Assembly (NCBI GenBank): GCA_019918135.1
Contig: WBZZ01001692.1
Location: 1-22,834, forward strand
Direction of reading: 5' to 3'
DNA: 22,834 bases
Source: Paulinella micropora
Lineage: Eukaryota; Cercozoa; Imbricatea; Euglyphida; Paulinellidae
In this document: one piece after another, positions 14,763-21,636 of the stretch
How positions within the stretch are numbered: the first letter of the stretch is position 1
Layout of the letters: each line of letters opens with the position of its first letter
Made by a program: the position numbers and the translations under genes
The notes under the pieces: model-generated
Databases searched by the model: none
What the model saw: the letters and a program-made list of their open reading frames with translations, nothing else
What the model was told of the DNA's origin: nothing

Positions 14763-15391
14763 CTCTTTGCTCTTACGGCCGCAAGATTAAAATTTCTTTT
14801 ATCCCCAGATGTTGGCGTTCCAGCGGTGTGGATAGAGTTCCAGCCGCGCACAGAGCCGTTCTGGCGATCGAGCTTAGACACCGCGGGGATAGCCGCCCAC
14901 TGCTGGTCTCTGATCTTGGCCGCTTGGTACTGTTCCACGAACGCCGAAACCTGCATGCAGCCCTCCCAGTTGTTCCCGTACGTTCTTCTGATTTCCGTCA
15001 GCCATGGCAGCATGTCCTTGTTGTCGGCCCCCCATCCCGCGGCCGTAGGAGTTGTGCAGCAGTTTTTGGTGCAAAAAGGAGCTCCGTACACGTCTGCAAT
15101 CTCCGCCGGCGTGCCGACGAGCAAGACCGCTCCTTTGTACCAAGGGGCCAGTGAGTTCTGTGACAGGCGCTGGGCCACCGTCTGCATGTTTTTTAGGGTC
15201 TTGCCCTCCTCCGTTCCAGCACCGAGATCAACTCCTTTCAGGGCCGAGTAGATGATCGAGCTGGTAGCGAGCGAGTCGGTCTGGATGACCGGCCGGGTCT
15301 CGGTACCATGCTCGACCTGGTTGGCCTGGGCGGCGGCCGCCTTTTCCTCGCCGGTGTTGACTAGGGGCACGGTAGGGCCTCGGTTGCTCAT
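14759..15391 (-). CDS. Hypothetical protein, 210 aa
   Basis: The N-terminus is polar and disordered (VEHGTETRPVIQTDSL). The rest is globular, with AQRLSQNSLAPWYKGAVLLV, a Cys cluster (FCTKNCCTTP, about 106-115), Trp-rich patches (WGADNKDMLPWLTEIRR, NNWEGC, DQQWAAI, VRGWNSIHTAG) and a basic C-terminus. I recognise no family. Its TGA overlaps the next start (ATGA), and its own ATG follows TTTAAATACTACC. Being in the capsid block, it may be virion-associated. Confidence 0.72.
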   Translation of the reverse strand: MSNRGPTVPLVNTGEEKAAAAQANQVEHGTETRPVIQTDSLATSSIIYSALKGVDLGAGTEEGKTLKNMQTVAQRLSQNSLAPWYKGAVLLVGTPAEIADVYGAPFCTKNCCTTPTAAGWGADNKDMLPWLTEIRRTYGNNWEGCMQVSAFVEQYQAAKIRDQQWAAIPAVSKLDRQNGSVRGWNSIHTAGTPTSGDKRNFNLAAVRAKR

Positions 15392-15435
15392 GGTAGTATT
15401 TAAATATCATTCAATAAGAAAAAAAAAATTTTAAG

Positions 15436-15702
15436 TTACTTGCCTCCGCCGATCAGCTGCTGCTCGCAACGGGCGGCTTGTTCAGGCGTCACTTCCAACA
15501 GAATGGCGGCATCAGGAATGGCCGGCTGCTTGAAGACTTTCTCGATGGGCGCTTCGGCTACGGTAGTCTGCAGAACTTCGATCGCCTTTTTTTCGGCGTC
15601 CTCGCGATCCTTGCGCTTTTTCGATGCGACGCGCGCCTGTGTCTCGTTGACTTTGCCCAGGGCCAGTGCCAAGGTCGGGTCGAAGAAGGCCAGGTGCTGC
15701 AT
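15436..15702 (-). CDS. Small charged helical protein, 88 aa
   Basis: It starts MQHLAFFDPTLALALGKVNE. A highly charged helix (SKKRKDREDAEKKAIEVLQ, about 28-46) is followed by VFKQPAIPDAAILLEVTPEQA and a Gly-rich end. I recognise no family. The ATG at 15702 lies 10 bp after the upstream stop, with only AAAAAAGAAC between, so it is probably co-transcribed. It could be a scaffold or core partner; this is not shown by sequence. Confidence 0.65.
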   Translation of the reverse strand: MQHLAFFDPTLALALGKVNETQARVASKKRKDREDAEKKAIEVLQTTVAEAPIEKVFKQPAIPDAAILLEVTPEQAARCEQQLIGGGK

Positions 15703-15712
15703 GTTCTTTTTT

Positions 15713-16201
15713 TTATCCAGGGCCCGGTGTAATCAGTTGATTATCAACTTTTGGTTTTTTGTGTTTTAGCTTGAGCCTGCCCTTTTTGCCGCTATCTTTT
15801 ACGCCCGTGGCCTTCCCCTCTTCGATAGCCTTCACAGTATTCGTGTTATTTGACGACGCCGGCGCGGAACCGACGTTTTCTAGACTACGTCTCGTACCTG
15901 CCTTAGCTAGCTTGAGAGCCCCGACGCGGTCTGGCACAGCTGTCACGCCCGAGGTCCTCATGATCAGCGCCAGGTTCTTTCCGAAGACTTCCAGGTTCTG
16001 GTTACTGCCCATCTTCGAGAGGAGACTATACCGCTCTATTAACTGTGCGTGAAGTGCATCCTTCCTGTCCGGGTGTTTGAGATATTCCTGGACATAAGGG
16101 GCAACAACCATCTGCGCGACAACAGGGACGTCCTGTGGCGGTGTCGTTGTAATGAGCTGGTGTAACAGTTTGTAATTGAGACCACGATCGCTAGCCAACA
16201 C
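15713..16201 (-). CDS. Hypothetical helical/basic protein without clear start
   Basis: This frame is open from just after the TAA at 16217-16219 to 15713. The protein-like part is NYKLLHQLITTTPPQDVPVV, then VAPYVQEYLKHPDRKDALHA, a helical middle, and a basic tail (KKGRLKLKHKKPKV). The first codon that could start by bacterial rules is a GTG at 16201. The first ATG is at 16111, about 30 codons in, yet coding character begins earlier. The product could start at a non-AUG codon, be joined to the upstream gene by readthrough of the single TAA (same corrected frame), or result from a sequence error. I recognise no family. Confidence 0.6.
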   Translation of the reverse strand: MLASDRGLNYKLLHQLITTTPPQDVPVVAQMVVAPYVQEYLKHPDRKDALHAQLIERYSLLSKMGSNQNLEVFGKNLALIMRTSGVTAVPDRVGALKLAKAGTRRSLENVGSAPASSNNTNTVKAIEEGKATGVKDSGKKGRLKLKHKKPKVDNQLITPGPG

Positions 16202-16216
16202 GAGCTGGTTGCTGTT

Positions 16217-16965
16217 TTAGGCGGAGGAAGAAGGCGCAGTCTTGTCCTCCAGCTTGTCGTAGAGAAGCAAGGCCGCCTTGTTCTTCTCTTCTTCGGTGCC
16301 TGCCTTCTTGTACTCGACGAGCATCCTGGCAGGGTACCCGATGAGTTTATTGACCTCGTCGACAAAGCTTTTCCTTTGGGCGTAGCCGACGCGTCTGTGT
16401 GCAGTAGCTGCGTGTTCATGCCCGCAACGGCCTCCTTGGGCGTGGCGGTAGCCTTCATCGCTTTGCTGACGTATTCTTTAGCCAGCGCGCTGACCTGCTC
16501 GATGTTACTGGTATTGTTGATGCTGGCCGCGGGGATGCTGACAAGGGCCTGTGTCTGTAGAGTTGGAACGGTACTTTTTTCGTCCGGCTCCGATACCATC
16601 GGGCTGTCTCCTTCTTCTTCTTCTTCTTTCTCTTCTTCTTCGGCGGGCGGCCAGCCGTCGTCCATGTCGAGATCGCCGTCGTCGACTTCATCGCCCGGGT
16701 TTTCGAAGTCGTTGGCTCTCGTTCGCTTCAGTTGTTTCAGAATAGACTGGAGCTGCTCGCGCACGTTCTCCGCGAGGTAACCGTCTTTGCCGCTCAGCTT
16801 GCGCACTACTTGTTGCGCGACGCTGGTAAACCCGTCCTCCAACTCGACCGCGTTCTTGAGACAGAAATTCGAGAGGCCGGCCACGTACGTCTCGGCCGCC
16901 GCCGTCAAGTCGTAGTATTCGTCTTCTTTTGAGAGCTTGTCGATGGTCTCCATCATCTTTTCCAT
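16217..16965 (-). CDS. Acidic helical protein, frame broken once
   Basis: The ATG at 16965 follows the upstream TGA after one base (TGAGATG). About 199 residues are read: a helical N-terminus (ETIDKLSKEDEYYDLTAAAE), a strongly acidic stretch at 91-120 (DDGDLDMDD, EEEEKEEEEEGD), then ALAKEYVSKAMKATATPKEA. At the four-base T run 16369-16372 the coding character moves to another frame, which continues (FVDEVNKLIGYPARMLVEYK) to TAA at 16217. A one-base length difference in that run would account for it. The uncorrected frame runs on to 16039 as Arg/Ser-rich chance sequence. I recognise no family. Its layout suggests a core or scaffold protein. Confidence 0.6.
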
Positions 16966-16966
16966 C

Positions 16967-18484
16967 TCAAACCGAGCAAACTTGCGGCGGGTGTCTGAGG
17001 CCGAGCTGCTGCTGCTGCTGCTGCTGCTGCCTGACGGTTGCAGTAGTAGCGCCGCTAACACCGCTCTCTATCGCCATGGGGCTGGTGCTTCCGTTTGGTG
17101 CCGCGGTCAAGGCAAACGCGATGTCTGCTATTTGCGACGCGGCCTGTCCCTTCTGTCCCTCCTTCCACATCTGAACAGAGTCTCTGATGGTGTTTTCGAT
17201 GGCCTGGACCTGCTTGGCAGAGGATTGCTGGCTGCCGATGTACAGCTTGGCAGCCTCCGCGTTCTGTCGTGCCTGTTGGACGTTGTGCTGGTCGGTCGCT
17301 CGGCCTTGCGTTAACAGGGCCTGGCGCTGGATATCACCTACCCGCGCCTGTGTCCCGAGCACTGCGCCCTGCTTCTCACCCGCGACCCTGACGCCAGTCT
17401 CGGCCGCCCCGATGGCCAGCTGGCTGTTTGCGCTGTTTTGGATCCGGCCGACTTGGAGCTGCGCCTCGTTGTTGGCAGCGGCCGTGTCGGTCAGCAGCAG
17501 GGCATCTTTCTTGGCACCCGTGACTGCCAGTGTCGTCCTCTTGTCCTGTTCAATCCGGTTGGCGGTAACCTCTCCACTCGCCGTTATCTGTGCCATGTTT
17601 TGTTGGTAGCACGCGATCTGTCTTCCGATGTCGTTCAGCTGCTGCACGGATGCTTCTATTTGCGCGCTTAGCTGGGCAGAAGTCTTTACTTCTTGTTCGG
17701 CGCTAGCGACCTCGAGGTTTTTCTCCGCTGCTTGTTTCGCGGCCTCCAGCCTCAGCATTTCAAGCTTCATTTTTTGCTCGTGTTCCTTCTGCTTGAGGTC
17801 TTCGTATGCCACTCGTTTTTGGTGTTCAAACTTTGCCATGTCTATCTTTCTCTGTTCTTCGTTATTTTGTCTTCGCTGATCCAGTTCCTTTTTTTCGAAT
17901 TCCAGTCGTTTGTATTCGGCCTGGATTTTGGCGGCCCGGGGCTTCTCAACTGACTTGGGCGGGGCCACCTGCAGCTGGTTTCCTTCGTGCGCCTTCGGCT
18001 CCGCCTCTTTCGCGTCCGCTGCCGGCGGCGCGTCCGCCATGAACGAGCCCTCGTCGTTGTCCTCTGGCAGCTGCAATGCCTCGGCGCCGTCGAATTTGTT
18101 TTTTTCCTTGGCTGGTTCTTTATTTTCCTGTGTCGTGCTACTAGGCTTGGCACCGCTGCCGCCTCCTTCGGGGCCACCGCCGGGTTTGGCGCCGCTGCCA
18201 CTGCCTCCTCCTTTATCGACAGGACCACCACCAGGCTTGGCGCCATCGCCGCTGCCTTCACCGGCACGAGCGCCGGGCTTAAGTTCGCGCTTGGCATCTA
18301 CCAGGCTGGTCATGTAGTCGAGATTGACATGGCGCATGAGGGCTTTGGCCTTGGCCAGATTTCCGAAAATACCACCGCTGTTGCCCTGCTGTTTGAAAGG
18401 CAGCGGCCGGGAGTCAAAGAACTTGCCATTGGGCCGGCCCGTCCAGCTGCCGGCCGCTTCGCTGTCGCCGCTGACATAGCGCAT
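16967..18484 (-). CDS. Long coiled-coil protein with shared N-terminal module
   Basis: This is a 505-residue protein. Residues 28-63 carry LPFKQ, SGG and LMRHVN, a module shared with the genes at 19346 and 19079. Residues 72-115 are Gly-rich with three GAKPGGG-type repeats. Residues 185-290 are a strong charged coiled coil (AEYKRLEFEKKELDQRRQNN and on). Residues 290-470 are Ala/Gln/Thr-rich helices with near-periodic spacing. The C-terminus has eight Gln from a CAG tract (17005-17030). It is likely a rod-like scaffold or core protein of the virion, by inference from place and composition. Stop TGA is one base before the next ATG. Confidence 0.78.
   Translation of the reverse strand: MRYVSGDSEAAGSWTGRPNGKFFDSRPLPFKQQGNSGGIFGNLAKAKALMRHVNLDYMTSLVDAKRELKPGARAGEGSGDGAKPGGGPVDKGGGSGSGAKPGGGPEGGGSGAKPSSTTQENKEPAKEKNKFDGAEALQLPEDNDEGSFMADAPPAADAKEAEPKAHEGNQLQVAPPKSVEKPRAAKIQAEYKRLEFEKKELDQRRQNNEEQRKIDMAKFEHQKRVAYEDLKQKEHEQKMKLEMLRLEAAKQAAEKNLEVASAEQEVKTSAQLSAQIEASVQQLNDIGRQIACYQQNMAQITASGEVTANRIEQDKRTTLAVTGAKKDALLLTDTAAANNEAQLQVGRIQNSANSQLAIGAAETGVRVAGEKQGAVLGTQARVGDIQRQALLTQGRATDQHNVQQARQNAEAAKLYIGSQQSSAKQVQAIENTIRDSVQMWKEGQKGQAASQIADIAFALTAAPNGSTSPMAIESGVSGATTATVRQQQQQQQQLGLRHPPQVCSV
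17005..17030. repeat. (GCT)n / CAG microsatellite, 26 bp
   Basis: It holds about 8.7 uninterrupted triplets. On the minus strand it encodes the poly-Gln near the C-terminus of the 505-aa protein. The other frame would give poly-Ser. It is a likely site of length variation. Confidence 0.9.
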
Positions 18485-18521
18485 TCTTTTTGAAAATCCA
18501 GGACAAGAAAAAAAAAGTTTT

Positions 18522-19118
18522 TTATAGCGACTTTGTGATTTGTTGTACTAGTTTCTCGTACTGTGTTATCTGCTTCCGCTTCCGCTTGGCTTCGTCAGGC
18601 TTTGCAGCCTTAGCCGCTGACCGCAGCTCTTGGATTCTGGCCTCGTATTCGGCCAACTGTGCCCTGAGCTGCTCGCCGTACGGGGCCGGCACCTTCTTGT
18701 CCTCGCTCAGCGCGTGCCTCTTCGCGGCGTGGTACAGCTGCCCGTGGCTGTCCCTGTCTCGTCTGTACCGGTCTATCAGCGTGTGGAGATCCTTCTCCTC
18801 CTGTTTGGTGATGACGGGGCCCACGGCGGTCGCCAGCTTGCCACTGCGTGCCACGATCTCGGCCATATCTATACCAGCCTCTTGTTTTTTAGGTTTGAGG
18901 GCAGCGGTGTTCTTGACAATCTTGAGAGGCTTTGGTTGCGAGGGTGGAGGTGGCGGCGGCGGTGGCGGTGGCGCGAGGGGCACGGCCGACGGCACGGCCG
19001 ACGGCACTAGCACTGGCGAGGCCTGCCGGTTCATTACGTACGGAGAGACGTCGTAGCCGAGCGCTTTGGTTAGTTTCTCTAGCAAGCGCGCCACTTGTTT
19101 CGACTCGCTTGTTGGCAC
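18522..19118 (-). CDS. Proline-rich coiled-coil protein, probably continuation of 19079 ORF
   Basis: The readable frame is up to 198 residues. It has ESKQVARLLEKLTKALGYDV, a Pro10 tract (about 50-59), a Lys-rich linker, and a C-terminal coiled coil (LRAQLAEYEARIQELRSAAK, then KRKRKQITQYEKLVQQI). There is no ATG before residue 29 (19034), yet the preceding residues look coding. The ORF at 19079-19297 runs into it in another frame at CCCGGG (19133-19138). Joined, it would have the same plan as the 505-aa protein: module, low-complexity linker, coiled coil. So I infer one gene split by a one-base error. I recognise no family. Confidence 0.62.
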   Translation of the reverse strand: MPTSESKQVARLLEKLTKALGYDVSPYVMNRQASPVLVPSAVPSAVPLAPPPPPPPPPPSQPKPLKIVKNTAALKPKKQEAGIDMAEIVARSGKLATAVGPVITKQEEKDLHTLIDRYRRDRDSHGQLYHAAKRHALSEDKKVPAPYGEQLRAQLAEYEARIQELRSAAKAAKPDEAKRKRKQITQYEKLVQQITKSL

Positions 19119-19297
19119 TGGTACATTGACCGCCCGGGCGCGTCGATCAGGTCAAGGGCGGCCGAGAGTTGTGGGTTGACAAATTTCATGATGTGGTGGG
19201 TGCGGGCCGCCATCTCGGCCGACACGCCCCCAGCAAAGCCCGTGCGGCATTTCTTGAAAGGCAGGCGGGCATTGGTGGTAAAGGCGCGTCGTTTCAT
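19079..19297 (-). CDS. Short basic protein with GG/VN module (N-terminal part of 18522 gene?)
   Basis: This ORF gives 72 residues as read. AFTTNARLPFKK at 5-16, GFAGG at 20-24, SAEMAARTHHIMKFVNP at 26-42 and SAALDLID at 45-52 match the 84-aa protein at 19346 almost position by position. After about residue 55 the two no longer match and the sequence looks out of frame (MYQCQQASRNKW). This agrees with a frame break near 19133-19138. The ATG at 19297 follows an A-rich leader. I recognise no family. Confidence 0.65.
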   Translation of the reverse strand: MKRRAFTTNARLPFKKCRTGFAGGVSAEMAARTHHIMKFVNPQLSAALDLIDAPGRSMYQCQQASRNKWRAC

Positions 19298-19345
19298 TTT
19301 TCAGGTTTCCACGTGTAAAATTTTTAGAATATAAAAAAACCTCTC

Positions 19346-19600
19346 TCACTTGGACTCAATCCCGAGCCTAGCATTGATGTCTTTTATGTTCTTAAATGCC
19401 CGTTCGATAGCGTCATCGTCGAGCACGGCCAGCGCGGTCGAAAAATCTGGGTTTACGTGTTTCATGATGTGGCGAGTGCGGGCCGCCATCTCGGCCGACC
19501 CACCGCCCGCGTAACCAGTTGTCTTCTTTTTGTAGGGCACGGGCGCCTTGTTAGTGAACGCGGCGCCGGCATGCTTTGTTTTCCAGGATTGCTTGGGCAT
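19346..19600 (-). CDS. Small basic protein, 84 aa, paralogue of 19079 ORF
   Basis: It has a basic N-terminus (MPKQSWKTKHAGAAFTNKAP), then VPYKKKTTGYAGG (21-33), SAEMAARTRHIMKHVNP (35-51) and a helical acidic-basic end (DDDAIERAFKNIKDINARLG). It is clearly related to the next gene downstream. The GYAGG-x pattern after a basic leader resembles sites cut by virion maturation proteases (GG-x in ASFV-like, AG-x in poxviruses, xGG-x in adenoviruses), but no protease is seen here. It may be a DNA-condensing core protein; that is inference. It is divergent from the ATPase gene. Confidence 0.72.
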   Translation of the reverse strand: MPKQSWKTKHAGAAFTNKAPVPYKKKTTGYAGGGSAEMAARTRHIMKHVNPDFSTALAVLDDDAIERAFKNIKDINARLGIESK

Positions 19601-19681
19601 CGTGCTGGCTGGTGTTAAAACACTGCCACGAAAATTAAAAAAAAAATATTATTCTGCTTTCAATCTCTACCAAGGAAAAAA
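19601..19681. promoter_or_regulatory. Divergent promoter with GTGTTAAAACAC palindrome
   Basis: This 81-bp gap between the 84-aa gene (minus) and the ATPase (plus) contains the 12-bp palindrome GTGTTAAAACAC at 19612-19623, A-run TATTATT (about 19640-19652) and an A-rich leader before ATG. The palindrome could bind a dimeric regulator of both genes; this is only suggested by position. Confidence 0.4.
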
Positions 19682-20617
19682 ATGCAGACTGTCGAGGGCC
19701 CGGTCGACCGGCTACAGGAGCCGGAGCAGCAGCTGGGTGAGAAGACGATCGAAGAGAAAATACTTGAATATGTCGACAAGCAGAAAGACAAGGGCAGGAA
19801 AGGCAAGAAGAAACAACAACAACAGGCAGAGCAGTTGCAGCCGACCGAGTTCAAGCGGAACATCGAAGTTTTCTACCCGCGCGAAAAGGGAGCGGGGCAG
19901 CTGTTCGTGCTCGTCGGCAAATCAGAGCGCGGCAAAACGCATTTCCTGAAATGGCTCCTGTACAGCCTGTGCGCGTGCAAAAAGGACCCTTTCCAGTACG
20001 GCTTAATTATGGTCCGCACGAAGTTCAAGAATTCGTTCAGTTTCCACTTTGCGAGCGAGCAGCACTGCAAGATTTACGAAGGGTTCAGGATGGATATCTT
20101 GCAAAACTACGTAGAGAACCTCAAGAAGCGCTACCTCGAGAACAAGCACCTGGAGCCCAGCTTTATTGTGTTTGACGACCTGGTCGGCATCATCGACTCG
20201 ACCGACCGCTGGATGCAGAACTTTTTCGGCACGTACCGCCATTACAACATCACAATCTTTATCGCGGTTCAATACCTTACCGGCCGCAACTCAGTGAGCC
20301 CGATTATGCGCGAGCAAACGTCACACTGCATTATGTTTAACTCAAAGGTACAGAGGACCCTTAACAACTTGTGGGAAAACTACGGCCAGCTTTTCCCGAA
20401 AAAAGAGTTCTTTGCGCACTTGGCCCAGGCAACGGACGAGCGCCACGTCGGGACACGGCACGCGGCCTGCGTGTACCACGAGCACATTGACCGGCTCGAG
20501 TACAACTACAAGTCCTGGCTCGCGCCCGCTTCGCTGCCGGACGGCGAAGTCATCCTGCGCGGGCCTGACCCGCCCAAACTGCGAGCCGAGCGGAGATCCA
20601 GAAGCAAGAGAGACTGA
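19682..20617 (+). CDS. A32-like genome packaging ATPase (FtsK/HerA family)
   Basis: This 311-residue protein pumps viral DNA into capsids. The Walker A motif is G79-KSERG-K85-T86, and Walker B is FIVFDD (D165, D166). A sensor-like Gln follows in TIFIAVQYLTG (Q197), then SPIMREQTSHCIMFN and an arginine-rich end. The order matches the A32/HerA ATPases of nucleocytoviruses, polintons and virophages. The N-terminal 60 residues are a charged leader with poly-Gln/Lys. Near 20592-20593 the coding character shifts to another frame and continues as 20668-20970. The last ten residues as read (RSRSKRD) are therefore probably not the natural end. Confidence 0.93.
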   Translation: MQTVEGPVDRLQEPEQQLGEKTIEEKILEYVDKQKDKGRKGKKKQQQQAEQLQPTEFKRNIEVFYPREKGAGQLFVLVGKSERGKTHFLKWLLYSLCACKKDPFQYGLIMVRTKFKNSFSFHFASEQHCKIYEGFRMDILQNYVENLKKRYLENKHLEPSFIVFDDLVGIIDSTDRWMQNFFGTYRHYNITIFIAVQYLTGRNSVSPIMREQTSHCIMFNSKVQRTLNNLWENYGQLFPKKEFFAHLAQATDERHVGTRHAACVYHEHIDRLEYNYKSWLAPASLPDGEVILRGPDPPKLRAERRSRSKRD

Positions 20618-20667
20618 AACAGCTGGCGTACCGCGCGCCGAGTTGGCTGCCTATTTCGCTCAAGGGC

Positions 20668-20970
20668 ATGTCGCGCCAAGAGCGAGAGGTGATGCAGAGA
20701 ATGTTGTTTTACGGCGACCGCGCGAGACAGCGCCTCAAAAAGGACGGGAAGAGCATGGCCCAGCGGGACAAAGAGATCCTCAAGCGACTGGACGACCAAA
20801 CCCGAGAGGCAGAGAAGTTGGCACAACAGCGGTTTGCGCAACAGAACCAGCTACCAGCTGCACCGTTCAAGAACAGGTTTGCGTACACCGACGCGGGCAC
20901 AACTGTCAAGCCGCTCCCGCCCATCATTGGCGGCAGCGGGCCGTCTGCCGACGGTTACGACAGCTCTTAG
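20668..20970 (+). CDS. Charged helical protein or C-terminal part of the ATPase
   Basis: From the ATG at 20668 it encodes 100 residues: SRQEREVMQRMLFYGDRARQ, a long Lys/Gln/Glu helix, then a Pro/Gly-rich end (VKPLPPIIGGSGPSADGYDS). The same frame is open and coding-like back to about 20594 (LKQLAYRAPSWLPISLKG), overlapping the end of the ATPase. A single-base loss at the GG run 20592-20593 would join it to the ATPase, giving an unusually long C-terminal coiled-coil extension. Otherwise it is a separate small gene. I recognise no family. Confidence 0.6.
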   Translation: MSRQEREVMQRMLFYGDRARQRLKKDGKSMAQRDKEILKRLDDQTREAEKLAQQRFAQQNQLPAAPFKNRFAYTDAGTTVKPLPPIIGGSGPSADGYDSS

Positions 20971-21025
20971 AGACAGGAAAAAACAAAAGTTCTGGCTTGT
21001 ATAGTAAGAGAAAAAGAAGTCAGAG

Positions 21026-21604
21026 ATGCTACTGGCCGCTCTACCAGCTGATCTCTTGGTGGACTTGCTGTCATACCTCCGCGTCGGCGAGGTCGCGCAC
21101 ACGATCCGTCACCTCAAAACGCACACGGACCGGTTCGCGCGCGGGCGGTGGAAGCGGCGCAAAGTGCAGAACGGCGAGCTGTCGGGCTTGCGCAAGTTCC
21201 TCAACGCTACTTTCAAGTACGACACCAAGTCGCTGCCACGCCTCATCAACACCGTGTCGCGCAAGAGCGAGCACATCTGCTTTGACTGCGTCCAAAAAAA
21301 GACTGTCGAGGGCTACTGTGGCACCTGCTTCGTGTTCCACCACCGCGACCGTGTAATCACGCCCTTTGCCGCTTGTCGCCGCATGGGCCGCACGTCTTTC
21401 CCTGTGCCCAGGACGACACGAGACTCTATCGTGGCGCTGGCGTATATACCGGCCTACCGCTTCCGGATGGCGTACGAAGAAGCGGGCTGGCCGGTACTGC
21501 AAGTAGACAAGTGGACCAGCTATTTGTGGCTGGCGGGAGCCGAAGAGACTGCCGCCCGGTTCAAGCCCCTGTTTAATAGGGAGCTGTACATTACGGATTT
21601 TTAA
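21026..21604 (+). CDS. F-box-like protein with Cys/His cluster
   Basis: This is a 192-residue protein. The N-terminus, LPADLLVDLLSYLRVGEVAHTI (about 6-27), has the L-P-x-[ED]-[LI]-[LV] helix pattern of viral F-box-like domains, which usually recruit host SCF ubiquitin ligase components. A basic stretch (GRWKRRKVQ) follows, then a likely zinc site CFDC...GYCGTC...HHRD (about 89-111), then PRTTRDSIVALAYIPAYRFR. The last part is aromatic-rich. The F-box call is tentative. ATG follows a purine-rich leader, and TAA is followed by T/A-rich DNA toward the convergent gene. Confidence 0.68.
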   Translation: MLLAALPADLLVDLLSYLRVGEVAHTIRHLKTHTDRFARGRWKRRKVQNGELSGLRKFLNATFKYDTKSLPRLINTVSRKSEHICFDCVQKKTVEGYCGTCFVFHHRDRVITPFAACRRMGRTSFPVPRTTRDSIVALAYIPAYRFRMAYEEAGWPVLQVDKWTSYLWLAGAEETAARFKPLFNRELYITDF

Positions 21605-21636
21605 ATCTTCTTGATTTTTAATTAAAACGAAAAATG
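21605..21636. terminator. Convergent T/A-rich spacer
   Basis: This 32-bp spacer between two convergent genes (TTCTTGATTTTTAATTAAAACGAAAAA) has T runs on both strands. It would suit bidirectional transcription termination or polyadenylation. There is no stem-loop of note. Confidence 0.35.

Noticed and set aside
16217..16219. Alternative genetic code with TAA as sense
   Set aside because: TAA ends several well-supported genes here (capsid protein, 283-aa protein, F-box-like), so the standard code holds.
16365..16385. Programmed -1 frameshift at the 16369-16372 break
   Set aside because: The bases before the break (CCC AAA GGA AAA in frame) do not form an X-XXY-YYZ slippery site. A one-base homopolymer difference explains it better.
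20412..21356. 314-codon plus-strand ORF spanning the ATPase end and F-box gene
   Set aside because: It is Arg/Ser/Thr-rich chance sequence across two better supported frames.
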